From a bacterium (GTDB taxonomy: Bacteria > CSSED10-310 > JAFGSJ01), in NCBI GenBank assembly GCA_016934675.1, contig JAFGSJ010000154.1, forward strand, positions 1-40,960: a stretch of 40,960 bases of DNA, read 5' to 3'. The first letter of the stretch is position 1; the number at the start of each line of letters is the position of its first letter. Both the position numbers and the translations under genes were made by a program. The notes below the pieces were generated by a model that was not told where the DNA came from, made no database searches, and saw nothing but the letters and a program-made list of their open reading frames with translations. This document shows, one piece after another, positions 17,359 to 27,168 of the stretch.

Positions 17359-20300
17359 TTGGTCCTTCGATTCGGAAGCAACTATGGCTTTGATCGGATA
17401 GAAGAGTAGCCATGAGGCCAGGATGATCAAAACGATCCCGTTCGTTGCATAAAAGGAACTCTCGAGCTCAAGAAAGAGAGAGGCTTTATGCAGTAACGGC
17501 AGAACAAACACCGCGATCAGATAGGCCATGCTATTGCCGCGAAAAAGAAAACGTGCCAGACCAAACACGCCAACCAGAACCATGGTTGTCTGTACCAGAC
17601 CAACACCATATTCTGACAGGGATACCAGTTCGAGCGGAATAGTGAGGCAGGCCAGAAGGACCAGGGCTGGTATGACCAGTATTTTATGTTTGAAGAATTG
17701 GTGATAGGCTGTCTCCGCAACGGTCAGAACAGCCAGTATCAACAGGCCCCTGACCAGGACCGATTCGCACTGTTGTAAAAAAGGAAAGGGCAGGTCGAGT
17801 CCGATTATGGTTTGAGCGGATGGCACGGTGCTCCCGCCTGGAAAGAAAACCCTGATCAAGTCCACAATATATTGATATGCCAGTAAACACAGGCCTGTCG
17901 GAAAAATGAGCCAGAGGGCCTCGATGGCTTGCCTGCGGTTATTGAGTTTTTCATTCAGTCGGTCACGGAGATTAAACCGGGCATCCAAGAGGGCTAAAAG
18001 AAATACGAACATGACATAATACATGACCAGAGAAATGAGAGAACCCGCCAATTGGTAAACTAGAAAGGTTGTGGGATGAATGGCAGTTGGATACGAGGCG
18101 AACGAGAGCGGAAAGTGATTGATCTCGTTCAGCAGGATGACTGTTGTAGGAATGGCTGCGGTATACAGGACTGCCTTCCAATTCATTCTGTGCTGAGTCG
18201 TGGCCCCATATAGCAAAAGCAGGGCAATCCCTGACAGAAAAACCATAACCAGAATCTGGCCCATGAGTCGAACATACCAGAGCAGGGTCCGCTGTTGACG
18301 CTGACGGGACCAGGCCTCGGGTATGTTGATATATTTTTTATATTCACCGATCCGCGTACCTCTCAGGATGATGAATATGCGCTCCGTAGCTTCGCCGACA
18401 CATCTTTCATTCTTCTCCCAGGTGAACAGGTAATCCGTCCGATTTGCTCGAACTTTGGCTTCCTGTTCCACGAGTTGGAAATCTTCAATTGAGATATGGT
18501 GTGTATCAAGAAAAGCAGTGGCCCGGGCCATGGCTTTAGTCAAATTCAGATGTGACCCGGCCTGGTCCTTGGGCATGAGATGGACACAATGAAGGAGCTG
18601 ACCATGGGAAATATCATAAGAAAATCGCCACTCTTCCTTTGATAAGGGGTGATAGTAACGGACCGTCCACGATCGTTCGGGGACGATCTGACGAAGTCGA
18701 TTATAATGTTCGGTCCCACCCTGGTGCAGAATATATGTCAGACCCAGGCGATCGCGTTGTTTGGAGAAACGGGCCTCATCTTCCCGATCAGCCTCGCTTT
18801 CCTCTCTGCGGACCACAAAATTATCAGCCAGATAGATCAGGCTCTGGTAATGAGATAAGACACCGCCCTGTTCGGTGAGCATGATATCGGCCTGTTCCTG
18901 GATTGATGAGGGACTGATTTGAAAAGTGGGCCGTTCGATCTTGGGATAGTGACCTGCGAACCAGTGCAAACCGGCACAAAGAGCGACCAGGCCTAATGTT
19001 ACGGCCATGAGCCGGGTCCGGCCAAGCGGTCGATAAGACAATTCAGCTGAGTCAGGTAAGGTGGCCGGTCGAGTAATATTTTGATAACGTGATATGCCCA
19101 CAAGGCTATTCGTCAGACTTGAACCGGACTCGAAATAGCCCCGCCGGATATAACCGAACAACGACAGGAGCAGGGGAGCGAGCATGATACCGACCGAGAA
19201 CAGGGCCATGATAATAAAATAGAGATGACTCGACCGAAAAAATACCATGGCCGTATAGAAAGCATCGATCGTATAATGCCAGACCAGGAGAGGCAAAACA
19301 CCGAAACGGACCAGGACAAACCCGCAGACAATTCCGGCCAGTCCCACCTCGAGACCACGGATATAGAAGGGTTGATTGGGATAGGCCGCGTGACCGAACC
19401 CCCAAATCATGGCCGCAAGAAAGATCGCCCCCAGACGTGAATGTAACAGACGCTGTAGAAACGATATCAGAAAAATACGATCGAAAAACTCCTCGCTGAC
19501 CGCAGGCAGAAAACCGATCAGCAGGACCGCGATCCAGGGAACATACGTGTTGACTATATTCGAATAGGGAATGTCAGCGGGGCTCCAGGCACCAAATCGG
19601 TCTGCCAGGAGATAAAAAACGATCTGACAAGCCAGAAACAGACCCGAGAGTGTATAACCAAACAAGACGTCGCGGAAGAACTTCTTGCTGCGCATGGCCC
19701 TGAGGCTGAAAAGAGCTTCGATGCTGACCATATCGGGATAGTCGCGACGATAAAACGATTCGGCTGTGGCTACAATAATAGTAATGATCGAGGCCACGGT
19801 CAATGACATCATCAGGCCCTGAAACAAGTTACCAAATACGAAGCCGGCATATGATTCCGTGGTGACATAGTTGGCAAGTCGCAGCGGGATTTGATTGAGA
19901 TCGTTGATAAAATAAAGACAGAAAGCGATGGCACCGTAAGCGAGAGCTACTGGCCAGCGGACATCACCGGCCATGACCCGAATGAAAAAATAGATCAGGA
20001 GCCCCAAAAAGGCCAGGACGGTAACCAGCAGAGCAACCGTGCCGGTCGTGTTGTTCAGCGAAAGCAGGCTGGAGTATTCACGGACCCAACTCTCAGGGAC
20101 CTGTAATGCCTCTGTATAGCCACCCAGTTCGCGCCCGATCAGATGGACCTGATAGGTATAGGGCGCACCCGCCACCGAGAAGTCCTTCAAGGTCCAGGTA
20201 AAGGTATGGTCTATCCGCCCCTTCAAAATCAACCTCTTTATCTGGGGACAGTCTAAAGCATCGAGAGCGACACCGGCATATCGTTCCAAAAAATGTTCGG

Positions 20301-20760
20301 CCAGAGGTCGGGCCTGTTCGCTGGTCAGTCGGGCACCCGGTTCGTCCTCGCTCACAATCCGACGGAAACCGGCCAGGTGCCCCCTCGGTGTGAGCTCGAC
20401 CACAAATTCCTGTTTGGTAAGGGGCTTAAACCAACGCGTGCGCCACTTCCAGATTTTTACTCGATCATCAAAAAGAGCGTTGGCCCGATCAAGCCCCAGG
20501 GTCCGCTCCATGAATATCTTGGTCTGATCGTCGTAATCGAATATGGTCACCTGTTTGTAACCATCAGGCAAGGTGATGACATTTGTCAAGAAACGAAAGG
20601 CTTGCTGCTGTGCTTGCTCGCGGGTTATCCGGAAATCGATCGTAGCCTCGGGAAAGGCCCTCGAAAAGTTCCGGATCGAAAACCATACCGTGCCTATCAA
20701 CAGCAACAGACAGATGATGATAAAACGAAAATCATGCCGCCCCATTTTCTCATGTGTCAT
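17347..20760 (-). CDS. Double-module CPBP membrane protease: active first half, degenerate second half
   Basis: A 1137-residue polytopic membrane protein built of two similar modules. Module A (1-~560) has a signal anchor (12-30), an outer domain (~40-230), and a multi-helix CPBP domain with all motifs: EEFFDR (E423, E424, R428), FGH (F455, H457) and HYTID (H495, D499). Module B (~580-1137) repeats the plan: anchor, outer domain, helices. [13 protein letters not shown] in B aligns with [13 protein letters not shown] in A, and [10 protein letters not shown] with TAESFYRRD. In B the CPBP motifs are missing: [11 protein letters not shown] stands where EExxxR would be expected. It resembles an internal duplication whose second copy lost catalysis. 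AAGGA lies 9 bases before the ATG. It follows the adenosine-kinase gene by 47 bases. Substrate unknown. Confidence 0.85.
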   Translation of the reverse strand: MTHEKMGRHDFRFIIICLLLLIGTVWFSIRNFSRAFPEATIDFRITREQAQQQAFRFLTNVITLPDGYKQVTIFDYDDQTKIFMERTLGLDRANALFDDRVKIWKWRTRWFKPLTKQEFVVELTPRGHLAGFRRIVSEDEPGARLTSEQARPLAEHFLERYAGVALDALDCPQIKRLILKGRIDHTFTWTLKDFSVAGAPYTYQVHLIGRELGGYTEALQVPESWVREYSSLLSLNNTTGTVALLVTVLAFLGLLIYFFIRVMAGDVRWPVALAYGAIAFCLYFINDLNQIPLRLANYVTTESYAGFVFGNLFQGLMMSLTVASIITIIVATAESFYRRDYPDMVSIEALFSLRAMRSKKFFRDVLFGYTLSGLFLACQIVFYLLADRFGAWSPADIPYSNIVNTYVPWIAVLLIGFLPAVSEEFFDRIFLISFLQRLLHSRLGAIFLAAMIWGFGHAAYPNQPFYIRGLEVGLAGIVCGFVLVRFGVLPLLVWHYTIDAFYTAMVFFRSSHLYFIIMALFSVGIMLAPLLLSLFGYIRRGYFESGSSLTNSLVGISRYQNITRPATLPDSAELSYRPLGRTRLMAVTLGLVALCAGLHWFAGHYPKIERPTFQISPSSIQEQADIMLTEQGGVLSHYQSLIYLADNFVVRREESEADREDEARFSKQRDRLGLTYILHQGGTEHYNRLRQIVPERSWTVRYYHPLSKEEWRFSYDISHGQLLHCVHLMPKDQAGSHLNLTKAMARATAFLDTHHISIEDFQLVEQEAKVRANRTDYLFTWEKNERCVGEATERIFIILRGTRIGEYKKYINIPEAWSRQRQQRTLLWYVRLMGQILVMVFLSGIALLLLYGATTQHRMNWKAVLYTAAIPTTVILLNEINHFPLSFASYPTAIHPTTFLVYQLAGSLISLVMYYVMFVFLLALLDARFNLRDRLNEKLNNRRQAIEALWLIFPTGLCLLAYQYIVDLIRVFFPGGSTVPSAQTIIGLDLPFPFLQQCESVLVRGLLILAVLTVAETAYHQFFKHKILVIPALVLLACLTIPLELVSLSEYGVGLVQTTMVLVGVFGLARFLFRGNSMAYLIAVFVLPLLHKASLFLELESSFYATNGIVLIILASWLLFYPIKAIVASESKDQSGV

Positions 20761-20807
20761 CCATCAATTCCTTTCAATCCCGTTGCTGATGAATGTGCAC
20801 ATTCAAC

Positions 20808-21290
20808 TCAGCGTTTGTAACCGATCTGTCTCAAAAAAGCTTTTCGTTGTGTTTTCGCGTGTTCATCCTCGATCCCAAGGGGGGACATGCCATCGATCAC
20901 CCCGATAATAGCCCGACCGAGATCAGTCTGGGCCACGATCACCTGGACCGGATTAGCCGTAGCGCAAAAAACATGACACACCTCTCGGCAGTCTTTGATA
21001 TCATTGAGCACAGTCAAAGGAAAGGCCATCTTCATAATTATCAGAAAGGAGTGCCCCGCACCAATTTTAAAGGCATTGGTGGCAGCACATTCGATCAATT
21101 CGGCATTATTACCCTCTGTTCGGATGAGCCGGTCCTGTGAGGCCTCACAGAAAGCCAGGCCAAACTGGGCCTGCGGTCCGCTGTTAACCATGACTTCGTA
21201 AAGGTCCTCCACTGTTTTGATAAAATGGCTCATGCCCAAAATGATATTGGCCCCCTCCGGAAAAGATACTGGTACAATCTCTGTTTTCAT
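20808..21290 (-). CDS. Adenosine-specific kinase (PF04008 family)
   Basis: A 160-residue protein with the compact fold of the archaeal-type 'adenosine specific kinase' family, whose role is known only from structural and ligand-binding work. Conserved blocks are visible in order: FGLAFCEASQDRLIRTEGNN, GAGHSFLIIMK, VCHVFCATANPVQVIVAQ, and GRAIIGVIDGMSPLGIE. The ATG at 21290 is chosen because AGGAGG lies 7 bases upstream, whereas the first in-frame ATG (21311) adds seven residues encoded by the ribosome site itself. It is the first gene of a minus-strand unit with the double CPBP protein, driven by a promoter overlapping that of the divergent secreted protein. Confidence 0.9.
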   Translation of the reverse strand: MKTEIVPVSFPEGANIILGMSHFIKTVEDLYEVMVNSGPQAQFGLAFCEASQDRLIRTEGNNAELIECAATNAFKIGAGHSFLIIMKMAFPLTVLNDIKDCREVCHVFCATANPVQVIVAQTDLGRAIIGVIDGMSPLGIEDEHAKTQRKAFLRQIGYKR

Positions 21291-21328
21291 CTGATCCTCC
21301 TTCTCCTGCATTACTGAGATCGGATGTC

Positions 21329-21357
21329 ATCCTATCATAAAAGACAGTCCTTGACAA
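21329..21357 (-). promoter_or_regulatory. Promoter of the adenosine kinase-CPBP unit
   Basis: Minus-strand TTGTCA (21352-21357), a 17-base spacer, and TAGGAT (21329-21334). Start near 21322, about 32 bases before the ATG. The -35 box overlaps the plus-strand -35 box by five bases. Confidence 0.6.
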
Positions 21358-21379
21358 ATCACGGCCATTACTTTAGAAT
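21351..21379 (+). promoter_or_regulatory. Promoter of the large secreted protein
   Basis: A perfect TTGACA (21351-21356), a 17-base spacer, and TAGAAT (21374-21379). Predicted start near 21386, giving a leader of about 125 bases before the ATG. This is among the best matches to the sigma-70 consensus in the window and suggests strong expression. Confidence 0.72.
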
Positions 21380-21512
21380 TTACAGTATCGGTCTCGTTCG
21401 TTGAGGAAACATAGAACGTTTTTTCAAACAATACCGAGCGCGTTGTTCGTCGAGAAGATCACTATTTGTGCTCATAAATAGATATGGCGTCAAACCTCAG
21501 AAAGGGGGCAAA

Positions 21513-24500
21513 ATGTCCAGATATTTGTATATCGCTGTTATAATCTTTTGTCTGCCGACGGTCGTTTTCGGGCAATGGGTGGTTGATGAAGGGTTTGAGT
21601 CGGGTGTACCCCCGACGGGATGGCAGAGTTATCAAGTTGAAGGTGATCCGTGGGAATCGAGTAGCTATTATATTCACTCGGGATCATACTCAGCCCTACA
21701 CACTTATTTCGAAAGTAATGAGAATGCCTGGTTGATCACGCCGGCATGTAATTTGACCGGTATGAGCGATCCTCATCTCATTTATTGGGAATTGGTCGAG
21801 TACGGTGAGTATGCGGAAGCGCATAATGTTAAAATCTCGACGGATTATCCGGGTAGTGGCGATCCGTCGGGTTCGACCTGGGTCGTCCTTAACGATGTGA
21901 TTGGGACGGAGTTAGCCTGGGTCGAGCAATCTTTTTCCTTATCGGCCTATATTGGTCAGACAGTTTACATCGCTTGGCAGTATACCGGTTATGATGCCTC
22001 GGATTGGTATATCGATGATGTGATGATCGGTGAAGAAGGCGCAATCAACATCTTTCCACATCTCGAAACCTTCGATCATGCCGGAGAACTTGCTGACGGT
22101 TGGAGCAACGATACGCTCGATTCGGGTGAAGATTGGCTGGTTGTAACGGCCATGGATAATGGTGCCAGTTCTGATTATCCGACCGGCACCGGATATTTCC
22201 TGGCAGTTGACGATTCGTCGCCCCATCTGACCCCGACCTCGATTGTCAGCCCGCCTTTCGACTTGACCGGATTGTCCGTGCCGGTTTTATCTTTTTATTA
22301 CTACATTACCTACTATCAGGACTACTCGAATCTGGAAGTTGATATTTATGATGGATCGACCTGGCATGACGCGGTCGTCACACTCTCGAGAAATGTTTAT
22401 TGGGAACAGGTCCAAATCACACTGACTCCTTATGTTTCGAACTGGACCATATTCAGGTTTCGTGGGCTCGAACACGGCTCGAATTATTTCAGCGATATCT
22501 GTCTTGATTATCTGAGCGTTTATGATTTAGCGGCTGCACCCGCTTGTTCCACAGTGGTCCATCCTACCAACCTGGCTACGGATATTCCCGTTTCCGGTTT
22601 CCTGTCCTGGAACGAGGTCCTCGGAGCTTCCGGTTACCGGCTCTACTTTGGGACAAATGGTGCTGGCGTATCGGACCCGACCAATATCGCCAATAATGTC
22701 AATCTGGGCAATGTTTTATCGTATAACTTCGAGGACCTTGCATACCAAACGGTCCATTATTGGAAAATAGTGCCCTATAATGTTCTTGGTGATGCGACCG
22801 GTTGTTCAATCTGGTCATTCACGACAAGTACCGACCCGACCATTCATTCTTTCCCCTGGCTCGAGTCATTCGAGAACTCGGGCGAGATTCCCTTGCACTG
22901 GAAGAATGATATAGGCGATTCCGGGGAGAACTGGTTCTTTACCACGGGCAGCACCAATTCCGGTGATGCTGAATATGGCGTAGCCGATGCCGGTGATCAT
23001 ACCACAGGCACGGGCTACTTTGCCTGGGTCGATGACAGTGCCTCTCACGTCACGCCGACCTTAATGACCACACTTCCCCTGGATATCGATGAATTGGTCA
23101 CGCCGACCCTGACCTTCTGGTACTGGATCGGCAATACGGTTGAACCGTACTCGACCCTGAATCTCGATATCTGGGACGGCAGCACCTGGAACGAATTGAT
23201 CATCACCGACATCACGGCCAATGGCATGTGGAGCCAATATGCTCTTAATATCTCCGATTATAAATCATCGGGAACAAAGATCCGGTTCCATGCCCTCGAG
23301 GGGAGCAGCTATCAGAGTGATATCTGCCTCGATGATGTCTCGGTTTTCGATGCCTGGTTAGGCCCTCAGCATGCTATTAACCCAAATCCCGCTGATACGG
23401 CAATCGATGTCAATCGCCGGACCGACTTGTCATGGCAAGTTGGGGCCGGCTATTCCCCCACCGGTTATCGAATCAGTTTGTGGTACGTCGAGAATTCGAC
23501 CAATATCTATCTATGCGATGACGTCGATCTCGGAAATGTTACCTCGTGCGATCCATCGACCTGCGGTTACGATGTGCTCGATTTCGATCGGCTTTATTAC
23601 TGGCAGGTCATTCCCTATAATGCTTATGGTGATGCGCCGGGTTGCCCGATCTGGTCATTCACGGTCATGTCATTTCCATTCGTTGCGGATTATCCCTGGA
23701 TCATCGATTTCCAGGAAGGTGTTCTGCTACGCTATGCCTGGGCCGTCGAGGGAACGGAGGAGTGGGCCCTGGATCTTAACAGCGGTAACTACAGTGCCTT
23801 GTGTGAGTTCTACAACTGGAGCAGTGGTGCATACAGTCGTCTCCTGACCCCCTTCTTTGATTTGACCAATGTCACCAAAGCCTCGTTAAAATTCAGCTAT
23901 TCGCACATGCATAACGCCGCCGATGACCGACTCCAGGTGATTTTAACCAATGGCAGCCTGTCCTACACCTTGTTCGACAAAACGGGAGCCGATCTGGATT
24001 CGAATGATGGGGCTACGGGCACCACCCCCGGAACTTATATACCTGTTTACATCAACATCCCCTCGGCTGCATTAGGCTCACAAAACCTGTGGCTGGAATT
24101 CATCGGGACGGGTGCTGGTGGCGCCAATCTTTATATCGATGATTTTGAACTGGCTCTGCACACGGTGATCATCAATGATGTTGCCTGGATGGGTACCAAT
24201 TACAGCACTGCCGATGAATGGATCGAATTGTATAATCCGACCTTGAATCCGATCAATATTGCCACTTGGTCAATCGACACCGGCACGGGCGTACCGTTCA
24301 ATTTCAGTGAAGCCTCGACTATTGTAACCACGATCATTCCGGCCAAGGGCTCGCTTGTTTGTGCCAGCAATGCCAATGTGTTCTACTCGGGTGCCACTGT
24401 GCACATCGCCGATGCTGAGATTACTTTCCCTGATGACGGTGGAGAAATCCTGCTGTATGATCAACAGAGTGGTGCCGGAAAGATCATGAGCCGGCTCAAT

Positions 24501-24887
24501 GATGATGGTCCCTGGTGTGGCGGTCTATCAAGCGGTGCGTATGCCATGGAACGGATTGATCCTTTTGGCTTGGGCGACTTATGCGGGAACATCGGCACGA
24601 ATGATGGTCTGACCATTAACGGTCTCGATCAGGACCAAAATCCTGTCAATGGCACCCCGGGTGAGGTGAATTCGCAACAGGTCATGTTGACAGTCACCAA
24701 GTCGAGTTCAAATATCATTCTTAACTGGTCGCCTTCGGTTGCGGCCGGACCTTTCAGTGTTTTTTACAACAACACTTCACCCAATACGGTCACGTTCGAT
24801 TGTTTGTTCAAAGAAGCTGCACCGACGGTCACACTCACCGGTGGCGTGACTGACGGTAAAACCTATTACTTCATCATCCGGCAATAG
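21513..24887 (+). CDS. Large secreted protein with MAM/choice-of-anchor-J, FN3-like and lamin-tail domains
   Basis: A 1124-residue exported protein. A signal peptide (1-20, cleaved after VFG) precedes alternating beta modules: MAM-like/choice-of-anchor-J domains at ~22-172, 182-337, 446-612 and 724-881, each with 'FE...P.gW...' openings and WYIDDV/ICLDDVSV-type ends; FN3-like modules at ~343-438 and 619-718 (YRLYFGTN, YYWQVIPYNAYGDAPGCPIWSF); a lamin-tail (LTD) domain at ~884-1010 (INDVAWMG, DEWIELYNPT); and a short FN3-like end. No LPXTG, membrane anchor or type IX sorting tail is visible. Such modules usually bind carbohydrate or protein at the cell surface (inference). The ATG at 21513 has AAAGGGGG 8 bases upstream; an earlier frame start adds 15 non-signal residues. 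A strong terminator follows. Confidence 0.85.
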   Translation: MSRYLYIAVIIFCLPTVVFGQWVVDEGFESGVPPTGWQSYQVEGDPWESSSYYIHSGSYSALHTYFESNENAWLITPACNLTGMSDPHLIYWELVEYGEYAEAHNVKISTDYPGSGDPSGSTWVVLNDVIGTELAWVEQSFSLSAYIGQTVYIAWQYTGYDASDWYIDDVMIGEEGAINIFPHLETFDHAGELADGWSNDTLDSGEDWLVVTAMDNGASSDYPTGTGYFLAVDDSSPHLTPTSIVSPPFDLTGLSVPVLSFYYYITYYQDYSNLEVDIYDGSTWHDAVVTLSRNVYWEQVQITLTPYVSNWTIFRFRGLEHGSNYFSDICLDYLSVYDLAAAPACSTVVHPTNLATDIPVSGFLSWNEVLGASGYRLYFGTNGAGVSDPTNIANNVNLGNVLSYNFEDLAYQTVHYWKIVPYNVLGDATGCSIWSFTTSTDPTIHSFPWLESFENSGEIPLHWKNDIGDSGENWFFTTGSTNSGDAEYGVADAGDHTTGTGYFAWVDDSASHVTPTLMTTLPLDIDELVTPTLTFWYWIGNTVEPYSTLNLDIWDGSTWNELIITDITANGMWSQYALNISDYKSSGTKIRFHALEGSSYQSDICLDDVSVFDAWLGPQHAINPNPADTAIDVNRRTDLSWQVGAGYSPTGYRISLWYVENSTNIYLCDDVDLGNVTSCDPSTCGYDVLDFDRLYYWQVIPYNAYGDAPGCPIWSFTVMSFPFVADYPWIIDFQEGVLLRYAWAVEGTEEWALDLNSGNYSALCEFYNWSSGAYSRLLTPFFDLTNVTKASLKFSYSHMHNAADDRLQVILTNGSLSYTLFDKTGADLDSNDGATGTTPGTYIPVYINIPSAALGSQNLWLEFIGTGAGGANLYIDDFELALHTVIINDVAWMGTNYSTADEWIELYNPTLNPINIATWSIDTGTGVPFNFSEASTIVTTIIPAKGSLVCASNANVFYSGATVHIADAEITFPDDGGEILLYDQQSGAGKIMSRLNDDGPWCGGLSSGAYAMERIDPFGLGDLCGNIGTNDGLTINGLDQDQNPVNGTPGEVNSQQVMLTVTKSSSNIILNWSPSVAAGPFSVFYNNTSPNTVTFDCLFKEAAPTVTLTGGVTDGKTYYFIIRQ

Positions 24888-24938
24888 GAGTTGTTACCAG
24901 GGGCGTCAGTGCCCGATGCTTGTTATCCGAACAAATCC

Positions 24939-24970
24939 GAGGTGAAGGTCGATAGACCTTCACCTCTTTT
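24939..24970 (+). terminator. Intrinsic terminator after the secreted protein gene
   Basis: A perfect 12-bp stem, GAGGTGAAGGTC and GACCTTCACCTC, with the tetraloop GATA, followed by TTTT. It lies 51 bases after the stop codon and only 21 bases before the next ATG. Confidence 0.9.
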
Positions 24971-24991
24971 ATCATGATTGACAGGTGAACG

Positions 24992-25960
24992 ATGAAAGCC
25001 TTGCTTTTTGACGGTTCGAACGTTTATCTCGACAATGATTATCCCCTGCCTCGTCGGCAGAAGGGTGAGGTGCTGGTCCGGATCGAACGGGCCGGTATCT
25101 GCGATACGGACCTGCAGATCGTTGCTGGCTACATGGCGTATCGAGGCGTTTTGGGTCATGAATGTGTCGGACGAGTCGAACAGGCGGACGACCCGAGCCT
25201 GATCGATGCCCGGGTAGTCGCTGAGATCAACACCGGATGCGGTCATTGCTCCTGGTGTCTTCGGGCTGAACCGGAGCATTGTCCGGAGCGGACCGTGCTC
25301 GGAATTCAGGGCCGGGACGGGGTCATGGCTGAATATGCCGTGTTGAACCAATCGACACTTAAGCTTGTCCCGGAGAATGTTTCTTCTGAACAAGCCGTCT
25401 TTACCGAGCCACTCGCTGCTGCCCTTGAAATAACGCAACGCATACATATCCGACCGACGGATCGGGTACTGATCATGGGCGACGGCAAGTTGGGCGGTCT
25501 GATTACCCAGGTCCTGGGCCTCGTGGGCTGTAACCTCACCGTTCTGGGGCGACATCGGCACAAACTCGAAGCATTGAAAGCACTCTGCAGCAGTATCACT
25601 ATATCTCAATCTGCGTCAGCGCTATTAAATTCACGGTTTGATGTCGTGATCGAAGCGACCGGACGAGCCGAGGGTCTTGATCAGGCGATCAGTTTTACCC
25701 GCCCCCGCGGTAGCCTTGTCCTCAAAAGCACTGTTGCCCGGAGACCCCTGATCGATTTGAACAGGATCGTCATCGATGAGATCAATCTGATCGGTTCACG
25801 CTGCGGACCTTTTGACCCGGCTTTGAGGTTACTCGAATCGGGTCTGATTCAGACCTCCGTGCTAGTGGAGGCGATAGTGCCTTTGACCCACGGGGTGGAA
25901 GCCTTTCAAAAAGCACAGCAGCAGGGAAGTCGCAAAATCATACTCGATCCATGTATCTAA
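24992..25960 (+). CDS. Zinc-binding medium-chain alcohol dehydrogenase-like protein
   Basis: A 322-residue MDR-family oxidoreductase. Catalytic zinc ligands are visible: Cys37 in AGICDTD and His56-Glu57 in LGHECVGRV. The structural-zinc lobe is present too: C83, C86, C89 and C97 in TGCGHCSWCLRAEPEHC. The nucleotide site departs from the usual GxGxxG: IMGDGKLGGLITQVLG. Family members oxidise alcohols or polyols such as threonine or sorbitol with NAD(P); the substrate is unclear. It is slightly shorter than the typical 340-350 residues. AGGTG lies 5 bases before the ATG. dgt follows after 22 bases, so the two are probably cotranscribed. No promoter fits between the terminator just upstream and this gene. 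Confidence 0.88.
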   Translation: MKALLFDGSNVYLDNDYPLPRRQKGEVLVRIERAGICDTDLQIVAGYMAYRGVLGHECVGRVEQADDPSLIDARVVAEINTGCGHCSWCLRAEPEHCPERTVLGIQGRDGVMAEYAVLNQSTLKLVPENVSSEQAVFTEPLAAALEITQRIHIRPTDRVLIMGDGKLGGLITQVLGLVGCNLTVLGRHRHKLEALKALCSSITISQSASALLNSRFDVVIEATGRAEGLDQAISFTRPRGSLVLKSTVARRPLIDLNRIVIDEINLIGSRCGPFDPALRLLESGLIQTSVLVEAIVPLTHGVEAFQKAQQQGSRKIILDPCI

Positions 25961-25982
25961 AACACATTTCCGAGGTGGAATA

Positions 25983-27143
25983 ATGCCTGTATCAATACGT
26001 CAGAACTGGGAAACATATGAATTACAACATTTAGCACCTTTTGCGCTGAAAGCGTGTCAAAGTAAAGGCCGGCAATATCCTGAGCCTGAAGCGACCTTTC
26101 GGACCTGTTTTCAACGGGATAAAGACCGGATCGTCCATTCGAACGCTTTTCGCAGGCTCGAATACAAGACCCAGGTCTTTGTCAATTATGAAGGGGACCA
26201 TTATCGGACCAGACTGACCCATACTCTTGAAGTAGGGCAGACCGCGGTTGCGTTGGCCCGGGCTCTGCGCTTGAACATTGATCTGACCGAAGTAATCGCC
26301 ATGGCCCATGATCTCGGACACACGCCCTTTGGCCATGCAGGCGAAGAAACATTGCAGCATCTGATGAAGGATTTTGGCGGTTTTGAACATAATCGCCAAT
26401 CGCTCCGGGTGGTTGACATTCTCGAGGAACGCTACCAAGCTTTTCCCGGCCTGAACCTGTCCTGGGAAGCCCGGGAAGGAATTATCAAACATCAATCCGC
26501 ATACGATCATCCGAGTGAGGAGGATTTCAATCCCGGGAAAAAGCCATGCCTCGAAGGACAGGTCGTCAATCTGGCTGACGAGATCGCTTACAACTGTCAT
26601 GATCTCGAGGACGGACTCCGTTCGGAAATCCTCGACCCTAAAGACCTGTCCAAACTGCAACTCTGGCAACAGGTCATCGATCTGACCGAACGAGACGGGG
26701 CCTGCAAATCTGACGAACAGCGCCATTATCAGGCAGTCAGACACCTGAAAAACGTGTTACTCACCGATGCTATTCTGAACAGTCAACGTGAATTGGAAGA
26801 AGCGGCGGTCGAATCAGTTGAACAGGTCAGGGACCACGATCGCCTTCTCATCTGTTTAAGCCCTGACCTGGCCTTGAAAAACAAGGAATTCCGGCAATTC
26901 CTCTTTCAGGACCTCTACTTCCATTTTCGGATCATCCGCATGGCCGATAAAGCCAAATTCTTTATCACCCGTTTGTTCGAACGTTTCCAGCAGAGACGGG
27001 ACATTCTTCCCCAGAAAATCAGGACCAAGATGTCCTCGACTGATTGTCCCGAACGATTGATCTGTGATTATATCGCCGGAATGACCGACCGTTATGCGCT
27101 CGATGAATACAAAAAACTGTTCGAACCCTACGAACGGGTCTGA
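25983..27143 (+). CDS. dgt: dGTPase-like HD-domain triphosphohydrolase
   Basis: A 386-residue HD-superfamily protein of the deoxyguanosinetriphosphate triphosphohydrolase-like family, which splits dNTPs into deoxynucleoside and tripolyphosphate. The HD metal site is clear: H80 in RLTHTLEVGQ, H109-D110 in AMAHDLGHTPFGHAG, and the later Asp in VNLADEIAYNCHDLEDGL. FRRLEYKTQVF and the N-terminal RTCFQRDKDRIVHSNAF segment are also typical. Length fits the shorter type found outside enterics. GAGGTGG lies upstream of the ATG, with a 22-base gap after the dehydrogenase gene. The stop codon lies in the stem of a terminator. Confidence 0.93.
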   Translation: MPVSIRQNWETYELQHLAPFALKACQSKGRQYPEPEATFRTCFQRDKDRIVHSNAFRRLEYKTQVFVNYEGDHYRTRLTHTLEVGQTAVALARALRLNIDLTEVIAMAHDLGHTPFGHAGEETLQHLMKDFGGFEHNRQSLRVVDILEERYQAFPGLNLSWEAREGIIKHQSAYDHPSEEDFNPGKKPCLEGQVVNLADEIAYNCHDLEDGLRSEILDPKDLSKLQLWQQVIDLTERDGACKSDEQRHYQAVRHLKNVLLTDAILNSQRELEEAAVESVEQVRDHDRLLICLSPDLALKNKEFRQFLFQDLYFHFRIIRMADKAKFFITRLFERFQQRRDILPQKIRTKMSSTDCPERLICDYIAGMTDRYALDEYKKLFEPYERV

Positions 27144-27167
27144 TGTTTCAGACCCGTCTCAGGGCTC
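27134..27167 (+). terminator. Terminator between the convergent dgt and lipoprotein genes
   Basis: A perfect 10-bp stem, ACGGGTCTGA and TCAGACCCGT, with loop TGTT, overlapping the dgt stop codon. The 3' side continues CTCAGGGCTCTTT, a weak T-run on the plus strand. It may also slow polymerase arriving on the minus strand, where no T-run is present. Confidence 0.55.
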
Positions 27168-27168
27168 T

